A stretch of DNA of 64,000 bases from Winogradskyella wichelsiae. Its GTDB lineage: Bacteria; Bacteroidota; Bacteroidia; Flavobacteriales; Flavobacteriaceae. Made by a program: the position numbers and the translations under genes. Below the pieces are notes generated by a model that was not told the origin of the DNA, did not search any database, and saw only the letters and a list, made by a program, of their open reading frames with translations. The DNA lies in contig NZ_JABFDJ010000001.1 in assembly GCF_013403925.1 (NCBI RefSeq), forward strand, positions 620,001 through 684,000. The letters are read 5' to 3'. Below, in pieces: positions 9,337-16,559 of the stretch; the stretch's first letter is position 1, and the number at the start of each line of letters is the position of its first letter.

Positions 9337-9978
9337 ATGAATAACAAAATGAACCCTACCATTATTATTGCTGATGACCATCCTTTGGTCTTAAAAGGCT
9401 TACACGATTTTTTAATTGAAAAAGAATTTAATGTTTTAGCAAGTGCCAAAAACGGAAAAGAAGCCTTAACTTTAGTAAAAGCTCATAGGCCAGACATTGC
9501 TATATTAGATATAAAAATGCCCTTCTTTACAGGTTTACAGATTGCCGAAAAATGTAAAGTAGATAATATTCCTACAAAAATTGTACTTATTACTTTTGAG
9601 AAAGATGAGAAAACATACTATGATGCTAAAGCTCTGGATATTTATGGTTATGTATTAAAAGAATTTGCATTAGTAGAAATTGAAAACTGCATCGCTTCTG
9701 TCATAAACAACAAACCTTATTTTAGTCCTGAGTTATTAAATTTTTTAGAAATACATAAGTTACCTGAAAATTTTGATTCCCTTACAAATCATGAAAAAGG
9801 CATTGTTAAATTAATATCGCAAAACAAAACAGGTGTAGAGATAGCCGACTTACTTTTAATCTCACCTAGAACCGTAGAAAAGCATAAAAGTAATATTATA
9901 AAAAAATTAAAATTAGATAAAAAGCAAAATAGCTTATTGATTTGGGCTAAAGAAAATTCTACCTTTTTTGACACTTAA
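9337..9978 (+). CDS. LuxR/NarL-type response regulator (orphan)
   Basis: 213 residues. The receiver domain (about 7-120) has the acidic pair DD at 13-14, phospho-acceptor Asp58 in AILDIKMP, the switch Thr in LITFEKDE and Lys in YVLKEF. The LuxR-type helix-turn-helix covers about 150-205 (LTNHEKGIVKLISQNKTG, then SPRTVEKHKSNIIKKL). No histidine kinase lies in the window. A second in-frame ATG at 9349 is a possible start. A TATCTTTA box at 9315-9322 could give it its own promoter besides read-through from the CHAT operon. Two identical palindromes begin 20 bp and 207 bp after its stop codon; these are likely its operators. Confidence 0.9.
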   Translation: MNNKMNPTIIIADDHPLVLKGLHDFLIEKEFNVLASAKNGKEALTLVKAHRPDIAILDIKMPFFTGLQIAEKCKVDNIPTKIVLITFEKDEKTYYDAKALDIYGYVLKEFALVEIENCIASVINNKPYFSPELLNFLEIHKLPENFDSLTNHEKGIVKLISQNKTGVEIADLLLISPRTVEKHKSNIIKKLKLDKKQNSLLIWAKENSTFFDT

Positions 9979-9997
9979 ACTGTATTAATTTTGAAAA

Positions 9998-10013
9998 TAC
10001 GTAAAGTTACGTA
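9998..10013. promoter_or_regulatory. 16-bp palindrome, copy 1 (probable response-regulator operator)
   Basis: TACGTAA-AG-TTACGTA, a perfect 7-2-7 inverted repeat. The following four bases TAGT are also shared with copy 2. At +27 to +33 from its end lies CTTTACA, exactly as at copy 2, so both probably drive transcription to the right. Size and symmetry fit a LuxR/NarL dimer. Confidence 0.7.
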
Positions 10014-10040
10014 TAGTTTAGTATTAGTTTTTTTGTGACC

Positions 10041-10168
10041 TTTACATCATGCTACAAATGTAGGGGTTGTAGTATACAATTTTGTTATTAGTTAACTCTC
10101 AAAACAGGGAATAATTAATTCTTAGGGACTATTAAGGCCTTGAACATAAGTTCAAGGCCTTATTTTTT
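10041..10168 (+). ncRNA. Candidate small RNA between the response regulator and a small ORF
   Basis: The stretch begins at the shared TTTACA element downstream of palindrome copy 1 and ends at a strong rho-independent terminator. It has no usable reading frame (the only ATG gives four codons). Near the 5' end a hairpin CTACAA / TTGTAG (10052-10057 and 10067-10072) can form. It could instead be the 3' UTR of the response-regulator transcript. The exact 5' end is inferred. Confidence 0.4.
10134..10161 (+). terminator. Strong rho-independent terminator
   Basis: Perfect 12-bp stem AAGGCCTTGAAC / GTTCAAGGCCTT with a 4-base ATAA loop, followed on the plus strand by ATTTTTT. No T run on the other strand, so it ends plus-strand transcripts (response regulator and/or the candidate small RNA). 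Confidence 0.88.
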
Positions 10169-10184
10169 ATAAAAACTCTAAATT

Positions 10185-10200
10185 TACGTAAAGTTACGTA
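10185..10200. promoter_or_regulatory. 16-bp palindrome, copy 2 (probable response-regulator operator)
   Basis: Identical to the palindrome at 9998-10013, 187 bp downstream and in the same orientation relative to TAGT and to CTTTACA (which starts 27 bases after its end). It precedes the 38-residue membrane peptide gene. Confidence 0.7.
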
Positions 10201-10273
10201 TAGTATTGTCTTATAATAAGTTGCAACTTTACACCAGTTATTAATTCATTCCTCAATAAAACAGTTAAGACCT

Positions 10274-10390
10274 ATGGACACAATGAAAAAAAATTCATCA
10301 AATACAAGGGACAAAATTTTTATAATATTATTAGTCGTTAGTTCAGTAATTGTAATTTCGGCTAATATTGTTGTTAATTTCTTTCATTAA
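10274..10390 (+). CDS. 38-residue single-pass membrane peptide
   Basis: Short frame ATG (10274) to TAA (10388-10390). The peptide starts with a basic polar stretch (MDTMKKNSSNTRDK), followed by one hydrophobic helix (IFIILLVVSSVIVISANIVV) and ends NFFH; the positive N-terminus predicts it inside. A second in-frame ATG (10283) would give 35 residues. Support comes from the dedicated operator-promoter arrangement upstream (palindrome copy 2 plus CTTTACA at 10227) and a terminator 31 bases after the stop. No family recognised; could be a stress-response membrane peptide of the neighbouring regulator. Confidence 0.6.
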   Translation: MDTMKKNSSNTRDKIFIILLVVSSVIVISANIVVNFFH

Positions 10391-10421
10391 TTTTAGTTAG
10401 TTTTTTTTAATAAGGGTAAAA

Positions 10422-10454
10422 AAAAAGCGCAATCTCAATGAGATTGCGCTTTTT
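10422..10454. terminator. Bidirectional terminator between the small peptide gene and sucB
   Basis: 15-bp perfect stem AAAAAGCGCAATCTC / GAGATTGCGCTTTTT with a 3-base loop; A tract before and T tract after, so it works for the plus-strand peptide transcript and for the minus-strand sucAB transcript. Confidence 0.88.
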
Positions 10455-10474
10455 AATTATAAATATTTTAGACT

Positions 10475-11740
10475 TTATAGTTCTAAAGCTTTCTTTATAT
10501 CGTTATCCATTAATAACTCTTCAGGACTTTCTAACGCTTCTTTTATAGCGACTAAGAATCCTACAGACTCTTTTCCATCAATGATTCTATGGTCATAAGA
10601 TAAAGCGACATACATCATTGGATGAATTTCAACTTTACCTGCTACAGCAATAGGACGTTCAATGATATTATGCATTCCTAAAATTCCACTTTGAGGAGGA
10701 TTAATAATAGGTGTAGATAACATACTTCCAAAGACACCACCATTTGTAATAGTAAATGTACCACCTGTCATTTCATCTACAGTTATTTGTCCATCTCTAG
10801 CTCTTAGTGCTAAACGTTTTACTTCAGATTCAATACCTCTAAATGATAAATTCTCAGCATTTCTAATTACTGGCACCATTAATCCTTTTGGACCTGAAAC
10901 AGCAATACTAATATCTACAAAATCATAAGTTAACATTTCCTTTCCATCGATCATAGAGTTAACCGCAGGATACATTTTTAATGCTCTTACAACTGCCAAA
11001 GAAAAGAAACTCATAAATCCAAGACCTACACCATGCTTTGCTTTAAACGCTTCTTTGTACTGCTTACGCAATTCGAAAATCGGTGTCATATTAACCTCAT
11101 TAAATGTAGTTAACATCGCTGTTGTGTTTTTCACTTCCACTAAACGTTCTGCAACCTTACGACGCAACATAGACATTTTACTATGAGTTGTACCTCGGCT
11201 TCCCCCTGTTGGAGTTCCCATTGATGGTACAGCCTTTACAGCATCATCTTGAGTAATTCTTCCATCTTTACCTGAACCAGCAACAGCACTTGCGTCCATT
11301 CCTTTTTCAGCTAATACTTTTTTAGCTGCTGGACTTGCAACTCCTGAAGCATAAGTGTTTTTAGCAGGATTTGAAGCTTTTTCACCTGTATTTGCAGTTT
11401 GATCTTGTTCTTTCTTCAATTCGTCCGCAACATTTGTGTCACCACCGCCTTCATCACCACCTTTGTAAGTCTCAGAAGCATCTCCTCCATCTTCTGGTTT
11501 TGCTGCACTTGTATCTATTAAACACACCACAGCACCAACAGCAACAGCATCACCTTCTTCTGCTTTAAGTGTAATTATTCCGCTAGCTTCCGCTGGCAAC
11601 TCTAATGTTGCTTTGTCACTATCTACCTCAGCAATGGCTTGATCTTTTTCTACATAATCTCCGTCTTGCACTAACCATTCTGCAATTTCCACCTCAGTAA
11701 TTGACTCGCCTGGTGAAGGCACTTTCATTTCTAAAATCAT
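10475..11740 (-). CDS. sucB: Dihydrolipoyllysine-residue succinyltransferase (E2 of 2-oxoglutarate dehydrogenase)
   Basis: 421 residues, normal length. The lipoyl domain (1-80) carries the lipoylated lysine in [12 protein letters not shown] (Lys43). A hinge rich in Gly/Asp/Lys follows, then the peripheral-subunit-binding domain at about 130-170 ([19 protein letters not shown]) and the catalytic domain with SYDHRIIDG (active-site His and Asp) near the C-terminus. It transfers the succinyl group from E1-bound intermediate to CoA in the TCA cycle. It lies 75 bp downstream of sucA on the same strand, and the operon ends at the terminator at 10422-10454. E3 (lipoamide dehydrogenase) is not in the window. 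Confidence 0.97.
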   Translation of the reverse strand: MILEMKVPSPGESITEVEIAEWLVQDGDYVEKDQAIAEVDSDKATLELPAEASGIITLKAEEGDAVAVGAVVCLIDTSAAKPEDGGDASETYKGGDEGGGDTNVADELKKEQDQTANTGEKASNPAKNTYASGVASPAAKKVLAEKGMDASAVAGSGKDGRITQDDAVKAVPSMGTPTGGSRGTTHSKMSMLRRKVAERLVEVKNTTAMLTTFNEVNMTPIFELRKQYKEAFKAKHGVGLGFMSFFSLAVVRALKMYPAVNSMIDGKEMLTYDFVDISIAVSGPKGLMVPVIRNAENLSFRGIESEVKRLALRARDGQITVDEMTGGTFTITNGGVFGSMLSTPIINPPQSGILGMHNIIERPIAVAGKVEIHPMMYVALSYDHRIIDGKESVGFLVAIKEALESPEELLMDNDIKKALEL

Positions 11741-11815
11741 ATTGTAATTTTTATAACCTATGGTTTTACTTTGTACTTGTTTATTGGTATCAGTATTAAT
11801 GATACGATAGATTTA

Positions 11816-14575
11816 TTATCTCTGATTATTTTTTGATTTATCAAAAACGAAATCAATAACTTCCTTATGCCTTTTCTTAGAACGCACAGAACTTCCTGCT
11901 GCAGGAGCACCATAAGGCCTTCTACTTGCAACTCTAAACTGTTTAGTTTCGTCAAAATTCATTAACATATGGCTGTAAGCTCCCATGTTTCTTGGTTCTT
12001 CTTGAGCCCAAACAATATCATCTGCATTTTTATATTTCTCAAGTATTACTCTCATATCTTGAGCTGGCAAAGGGAACAATTGCTCAATTCTCACTAAAGC
12101 AATATCTTCTCTTTCAAGATGCTCTTGTTCCTCTAATAAATCATAATAAAACTTACCAGTTACAAAAACAAGTGTTTTTATCTTATCTACCTTAGCAGTA
12201 GCATCATCAATTAACATTTGAAAACTTCCATTTGCAAATTCATCTACAGTAGAAACTACTTTTGGATGACGTAATAAACTTTTTGGAGTAAATACAATTA
12301 AAGGTTTTCTGTAACCTGCTTTTACTTGTCTACGTAACAAATGAAACATATTTGCAGGTGTTGTACAATCGGCAACAAACATATTATCCTTTGCGCAAAG
12401 TTGTAAGTAACGCTCCATACGACCCGATGAATGTTCTGCTCCCTGACCTTCATAGCCATGAGGTAATAACATAACCAATCCGTTTTGTAACTTCCACTTA
12501 TCTTCTGCTGCAGAAATGTATTGGTCTAGCATTATTTGCGCTCCATTACTGAAATCACCAAATTGCGCTTCCCAAATAGTTAATGTTTCTGGACTTGCCA
12601 TCGCATAACCGTAATCAAAACCTACGACACCATATTCTGATAATAATGAGTTATATATAAAGAATCTTCCTTGTTTATCACTTAATTGATTATGAAGAAC
12701 AATCTCTTCTTCACTATCTTCAACTTTTACAACAGCATGACGATGAGAAAACGTCCCGCGCTCTACATCTTGCCCAGAAATGCGAATATCATTCCCCTCT
12801 AATAATATGGAGCCATAAGCTAAATGCTCTGCCATTGCCCAATCTAATCGATTCTCATCAAACATTGTTTGTCTCGATTCTATTAAACGTTGAATTTTTC
12901 TTATAAATTTTTTATCTTCAGGTAAAGTAGATATAACTTTTGCAATTTTCTCGAGCGCTTCTTTAGGATATGTAGTATCTACAGTCTCCATCATTCTATT
13001 CTCTTCTGCAGAAGTAAAGTTCATCCATTCGTTTTGCATAAATGGTGTGATCTCTGTTTTCTTAACCTTACGAGAATCTTCAAGCTTTTCCTCAAGTTTA
13101 TCTTTATATTCTTTTTCTATTTTAGCAACAAAGTCGTTATTAATAACCCCTTCTGCTAATAAACGAGCTGCATAAATATCTCTCGGGTTATTGTGTTTTG
13201 CTATAGCTTTGTATAATAAAGGTTGTGTAAATTTAGGCTCATCACCTTCATTATGCCCATATTTTCTATAACCTAACATATCTAGAAAGACATCGCGCTT
13301 AAACTTCATTCTAAAGTGCAAAGCAAATAACGTGGCATGTACTACGGCTTCAACATCATCTGCATTAACATGTAATACAGGAGAAAGTGTCACTTTACCA
13401 ACATCTGTACAGTACGTACTAGAACGTGCGTCTAAATAATTGGTCGTAAAACCAATTTGGTTATTAACAACGATATGTATTGTTCCGTTTGTTTTATAAC
13501 CGTCTAATTGTGCCATCTGCACCAGCTCGTATACTAAACCTTGACCTGCAATAGCAGCATCACCATGAACAATTATTGGTAGTACTTGTGACGGATTATC
13601 TGAATATTTATCGTCTTGCTTTGCTCTAACGATCCCCTCCACAACAGCTCCAACGGTTTCTAAATGCGATGGATTTGGTGCAATATTTAAATTTATTTTT
13701 TTGCCAGCATCACTAACACGATCACTTGTCCAACCTAAATGGTATTTTACATCTCCATCAAATACGGTTTGCTCGTAATCTTTACCATCAAACTCGCTAA
13801 AAATATCTTTTGCAGATTTACCAAAGATGTTTGTTAAAGTACTAAGACGACCACGATGGGCCATTCCCATAACAAATTCTTTTACATCATAGCCAGAAGC
13901 ATGTTCAATTAAAGCATCTAAAGCTGGTATTAACGCTTCACCTCCTTCTAAAGAAAATCGTTTTTGACCTACATATTTGGTATGAAGGAAATTTTCAAAT
14001 GAAACAGCTTCATTTAATTTTCTTAAAATTGTTTTCTTCTGATCAGGAGAAAACTGCGGATGATTATCATTGATATTAAGTTTCTGCTGAATCCACTTAA
14101 TTTCTTCAGGTTTTCTGATGTACATATATTCTACACCAATAGATTCGCAATACACTTTTTCTAAATGATCAATGATAACTTGTAAAGTCGCTGAAGATCC
14201 TAAACCTAATACTTCTCCTGCGGAGAAAACAGTTTGTAAATCACTTTGTGACAATCCAAAATTTTCAACCTCTAGGGTTGGTGCATACTTACGTCTTGCT
14301 CGTACAGGATTTGTTTTAGTAAACAAATGGCCTCTACTTCTATAGCCTTCTATAAGTTTTAATACTTGAAATTCTTTTTGAATTTGTTCTGGCACTTGCG
14401 TGGAAACACTTTCACTAGTTTCACCATCTAAATCATAATTTTCTGATCCAAAGTCGTAACCTTGAAAAAAGGCGCGCCAACTTGGCTCTACGGAATCAGG
14501 GTTTATGAGATATTGGTCATATAAATCAGCAAAGTGTGCTGTATGTGCCGCGTTGAGAAAGGAATATTTATCCAT
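11816..14575 (-). CDS. sucA: 2-oxoglutarate dehydrogenase E1 component
   Basis: 919 residues, typical for Bacteroidota SucA. The N-terminus (FLNAAHTAHFADLYDQYL) is the E2/E3-binding segment of this family; the active site contains VMGMAHRGRL, the thiamine-diphosphate region GDAAIAGQGLVYE and NNQIGFTTNYLDARS, and the C-terminal QEEPRNMGAYSHM. It decarboxylates 2-oxoglutarate and passes the succinyl unit to the SucB lipoyl arm. Starts at ATG 14575, 93 bp from the divergent... plus-strand barrel gene start at 14690 (114 bp apart), so the two share a divergent promoter region. No anomaly seen. Confidence 0.97.
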   Translation of the reverse strand: MDKYSFLNAAHTAHFADLYDQYLINPDSVEPSWRAFFQGYDFGSENYDLDGETSESVSTQVPEQIQKEFQVLKLIEGYRSRGHLFTKTNPVRARRKYAPTLEVENFGLSQSDLQTVFSAGEVLGLGSSATLQVIIDHLEKVYCESIGVEYMYIRKPEEIKWIQQKLNINDNHPQFSPDQKKTILRKLNEAVSFENFLHTKYVGQKRFSLEGGEALIPALDALIEHASGYDVKEFVMGMAHRGRLSTLTNIFGKSAKDIFSEFDGKDYEQTVFDGDVKYHLGWTSDRVSDAGKKINLNIAPNPSHLETVGAVVEGIVRAKQDDKYSDNPSQVLPIIVHGDAAIAGQGLVYELVQMAQLDGYKTNGTIHIVVNNQIGFTTNYLDARSSTYCTDVGKVTLSPVLHVNADDVEAVVHATLFALHFRMKFKRDVFLDMLGYRKYGHNEGDEPKFTQPLLYKAIAKHNNPRDIYAARLLAEGVINNDFVAKIEKEYKDKLEEKLEDSRKVKKTEITPFMQNEWMNFTSAEENRMMETVDTTYPKEALEKIAKVISTLPEDKKFIRKIQRLIESRQTMFDENRLDWAMAEHLAYGSILLEGNDIRISGQDVERGTFSHRHAVVKVEDSEEEIVLHNQLSDKQGRFFIYNSLLSEYGVVGFDYGYAMASPETLTIWEAQFGDFSNGAQIMLDQYISAAEDKWKLQNGLVMLLPHGYEGQGAEHSSGRMERYLQLCAKDNMFVADCTTPANMFHLLRRQVKAGYRKPLIVFTPKSLLRHPKVVSTVDEFANGSFQMLIDDATAKVDKIKTLVFVTGKFYYDLLEEQEHLEREDIALVRIEQLFPLPAQDMRVILEKYKNADDIVWAQEEPRNMGAYSHMLMNFDETKQFRVASRRPYGAPAAGSSVRSKKRHKEVIDFVFDKSKNNQR

Positions 14576-14689
14576 TTTACTTTTTGAGACGTTGTCGTTT
14601 CAACATAATTTAGTCAAAAATACAACTTTTAGTAAATATAGATAAGGATTTATTATATTTATAACATATTGATTAGAACTATTAAAACA

Positions 14690-15235
14690 ATGGCAAATTT
14701 GAAGCATATACTGACACCCAAAATATTATTATGTAGTCTAATAATCTATTTCTTTACATTATTTTCATTCGCTCAGAATTACACTTCAGGTAAGAGTGAT
14801 TTTTGGAGTCACGTAGAATTCGGTGGAGGTTTAGGCCTTAATTTTGGAGACGGTTTTTTTAGCGGATCTATAACACCAAATGCCCTCTATAGATTTAATC
14901 CCTATGTGGCCACAGGTGTTGGGTTAAATTATTCTTATAGCAGCCAAAAAGATGTTTTTAAATCCACGGTTTTAGGAGGAAGTATTATTGGTCTTGTTAA
15001 TCCATATAGAGAAGTTCAAATTTCTGCAGAATTTGAACAATTACATGTTAGTCGAAATTTTGACAGCAACTTTGTTACAAATCTTGATGAAGATTATTGG
15101 TATCCTGCCTTATTTATAGGTGCTGGTTACTCAAATGGAAATGTTACAATTGGTATAAGGTATGATGTTCTATATGACAAAGATGAAAGTATCTACACTG
15201 AAGCCTGGATGCCTTTTGTAAGATTTACATTTTAA
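14690..15235 (+). CDS. Small outer-membrane beta-barrel protein
   Basis: 181 residues from the ATG at 14690, which gives a proper signal peptide (ILLCSLIIYFFTLFSFAQ); a TTG seven codons upstream is not needed. The mature part is strand-rich with alternating hydrophobic residues (HVEFGGGLGLNFGDGFFSGS, GVGLNYSYSS, VTIGIRYDVLY) and ends in the aromatic FVRFTF, as barrel proteins do. Relatives in Flavobacteriaceae are sometimes named 'alpha-ketoglutarate decarboxylase', apparently by transfer from the neighbouring sucA; nothing in the sequence supports an enzyme. A GC-rich hairpin follows the gene. Confidence 0.8.
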   Translation: MANLKHILTPKILLCSLIIYFFTLFSFAQNYTSGKSDFWSHVEFGGGLGLNFGDGFFSGSITPNALYRFNPYVATGVGLNYSYSSQKDVFKSTVLGGSIIGLVNPYREVQISAEFEQLHVSRNFDSNFVTNLDEDYWYPALFIGAGYSNGNVTIGIRYDVLYDKDESIYTEAWMPFVRFTF

Positions 15236-15267
15236 TAAAACCCAACTTACCCTATTTACATTTAACT

Positions 15268-15294
15268 AACCCCCACAATTAACTTGTGGGGGTT
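15268..15294 (+). terminator. Hairpin behind the beta-barrel gene
   Basis: 11-bp perfect stem AACCCCCACAA / TTGTGGGGGTT with a 5-base loop. The T run behind it is weak, so it may be a factor-assisted terminator or a 3'-end stabiliser. Confidence 0.55.
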
Positions 15295-15409
15295 GTCAAT
15301 TATTGATTATAACAGTTTACAATTTTTACCATTTATAAAATTCCTAACTCAATTAAAAAAGACTTAATCACACTTGTTAAAGAAAATTAAATATAGTCAA
15401 AAAATTAAA

Positions 15410-15427
15410 TCGGACAAAAATATCCTA
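15410..15427. promoter_or_regulatory. Rrf2-like motif upstream of the nos operon
   Basis: On the minus strand TAGGATATTTTTGTCCGA. It shares GAy-N4-TTGTC with sites upstream of ric, rrf2 and the copper set. It ends two bases before the CRP/FNR-type palindrome. Read as a shared operator by inference. Confidence 0.4.
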
Positions 15428-15429
15428 AT

Positions 15430-15445
15430 CATGATAAATGTCATG
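15430..15445. promoter_or_regulatory. CRP/FNR-type palindrome at the nos promoter
   Basis: CATGA-TAAATG-TCATG: perfect 5-6-5 inverted repeat, the spacing used by CRP/FNR family dimers. Its centre is about 43 bases before the start point expected from the TAAATTTG box at 15467, i.e. a class II activator position, and that promoter lacks a TTTG element at -33. The regulator itself is not in the window. Confidence 0.55.
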
Positions 15446-15466
15446 TATTTTCCAATGCTCCCTCTT

Positions 15467-15474
15467 TAAATTTG
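15467..15474 (+). promoter_or_regulatory. Bacteroidota -7 promoter box of the nos operon
   Basis: TAAATTTG, an exact match to TAnnTTTG, 20 bases before the ATG of the cytochrome c gene. No TTTG lies about 20 bases upstream, which fits an activator-dependent promoter. Confidence 0.6.
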
Positions 15475-15494
15475 TTGAAATAAAACCTATAACA

Positions 15495-15977
15495 ATGAAA
15501 AAAATATTTAAACTATTAGCAGTGTTCGCTATTGCAACCGTGTTTAGTTGTGGTAGTAACGACAAAAAGAAAGAAGAAACAGGTTACGGTAAAAAAACAC
15601 CAGCCAAAGTAGAGAAAAAGGTACCTGCTTCACAACGTATAGAACTCTCCAATAAAGGTGTTGGCTCAATAACCTCTATAAGTCTAGACGCAGAAATAAA
15701 CCAAGATATGGTTACACATGGTAAAGATGTGTATGCAAAAATGTGTACTGCATGCCATAAAGCAGACAAAAAATTCATTGGCCCAGCACCAACAGGTATT
15801 TTTGAAAGAAGATCACCTGAATGGGTAATGAACATGATTCTAAACCCAGAACAAATGGTTAAAGAAGATCCATTGGCTAAGGACTTATTAATGGAATTTA
15901 ATGGTGCCCCTATGGCCAACCAACATCTTACCGAAGAAGAAGCTAGAGCCGTCTTAGAATATTTTAGAACCCTATAA
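15495..15977 (+). CDS. Lipoprotein monoheme cytochrome c of the nos cluster
   Basis: 160 residues from the ATG at 15495; the frame extends 19 codons upstream but only this ATG gives a signal peptide with lipobox VFSC (Cys19) and it lies just after the promoter. A lysine-rich linker (25-45) is followed by a class I cytochrome c domain with the heme motif CTACH (Cys84, Cys87, His88) and a distal Met in NGAPMANQHL as axial ligand. It probably hands electrons to NosZ, as cytochromes at this position do in clade II nos clusters. First gene of the operon. Confidence 0.88.
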   Translation: MKKIFKLLAVFAIATVFSCGSNDKKKEETGYGKKTPAKVEKKVPASQRIELSNKGVGSITSISLDAEINQDMVTHGKDVYAKMCTACHKADKKFIGPAPTGIFERRSPEWVMNMILNPEQMVKEDPLAKDLLMEFNGAPMANQHLTEEEARAVLEYFRTL

Positions 15978-15986
15978 TAGAACGTT

Positions 15987-16534
15987 ATGAAGCTAATTAA
16001 ATAATTTCTTTTTATTAGCTTCATTAAGCTGTTCTTGTAAAACGACACTAGACAATCATCAGCTGAGACTTTAGACACTAAAACATCAACTACAAAAAAA
16101 CAGGATAAACTTTCATTTAATATAAACAAGGTAAAGCGACCGTATTAAGTACTGCATTAGGCTCTAAAGGCCATACCAAATTAGTCTCAGCAGCAAAAGC
16201 AACATCTTTAGAAAATGCTTTAACAAACACATGGCTATTAATGGTATTTACTCTAATAAATAAAGGGTTTACAACTTTACCAAAAAGTACTATTTAAAAT
16301 TTACTGAAACTAGAAAACAAAGATGCCTTAGCTAATATTTTAAAATACCACGTAACTGCTTCTAATTATTCTAAAGAATTTAAAAAAACAGATCTAGCCA
16401 ACAATGGTTACGTTAAGGTAGAAGTTGTAAATGGAGAACCACTTATTGGTGGTGCAAAAATATTGACAAATTACAAGGCTCGAAGCGGTATTGCACATCT
16501 TATCGATAAGGTACTATTACCACTTACGGGATAA
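15987..16534 (+). pseudogene. Decayed fasciclin-domain (FAS1) lipoprotein gene
   Basis: Starting at the ATG (15987) one reads a signal-peptide-like beginning interrupted by stops, with the lipobox-like SCK recovered in a shifted frame near 16030. From about 16135 the +1-shifted frame reads ATVLSTALGSKGHTKLVSAA, then FTTLPKSTI, an in-frame TAA, NLLKLENKDALANILKYHV, and finally GIAHLIDKVLLPL before TAA at 16532-16534. These are the characteristic FAS1 elements (TL..A, ALP.GT...LL.PENK..L..IL.YHV, V..ID.VLLP). At least two in-frame stops and one frameshift make it non-functional as read. Fasciclin genes are found at this position in intact flavobacterial nos clusters. Confidence 0.8.
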
Positions 16535-16559
16535 AAACACTAACCAAAATTAATTAACA

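Noticed and set aside
11371..11568. Plus-strand frame rich in His and Leu opposite sucB
   Set aside because: Low-complexity translation antisense to the lipoyl/hinge coding region of sucB; no start context or homology.
14669..14689. TTG start of the beta-barrel gene near sucA
   Set aside because: The ATG at 14690 yields a complete signal peptide, and TTG starts are rare here.
15584..16129. Minus-strand frame of 181 codons across the cytochrome c gene and the following gap
   Set aside because: Lies antisense to a clear heme protein and to the fasciclin remnant; its translation has no domain character.
15978..16559. Gap before nosZ as a simple long leader or non-coding RNA
   Set aside because: Piecewise translation shows fasciclin motifs, so a pseudogene explains it better.
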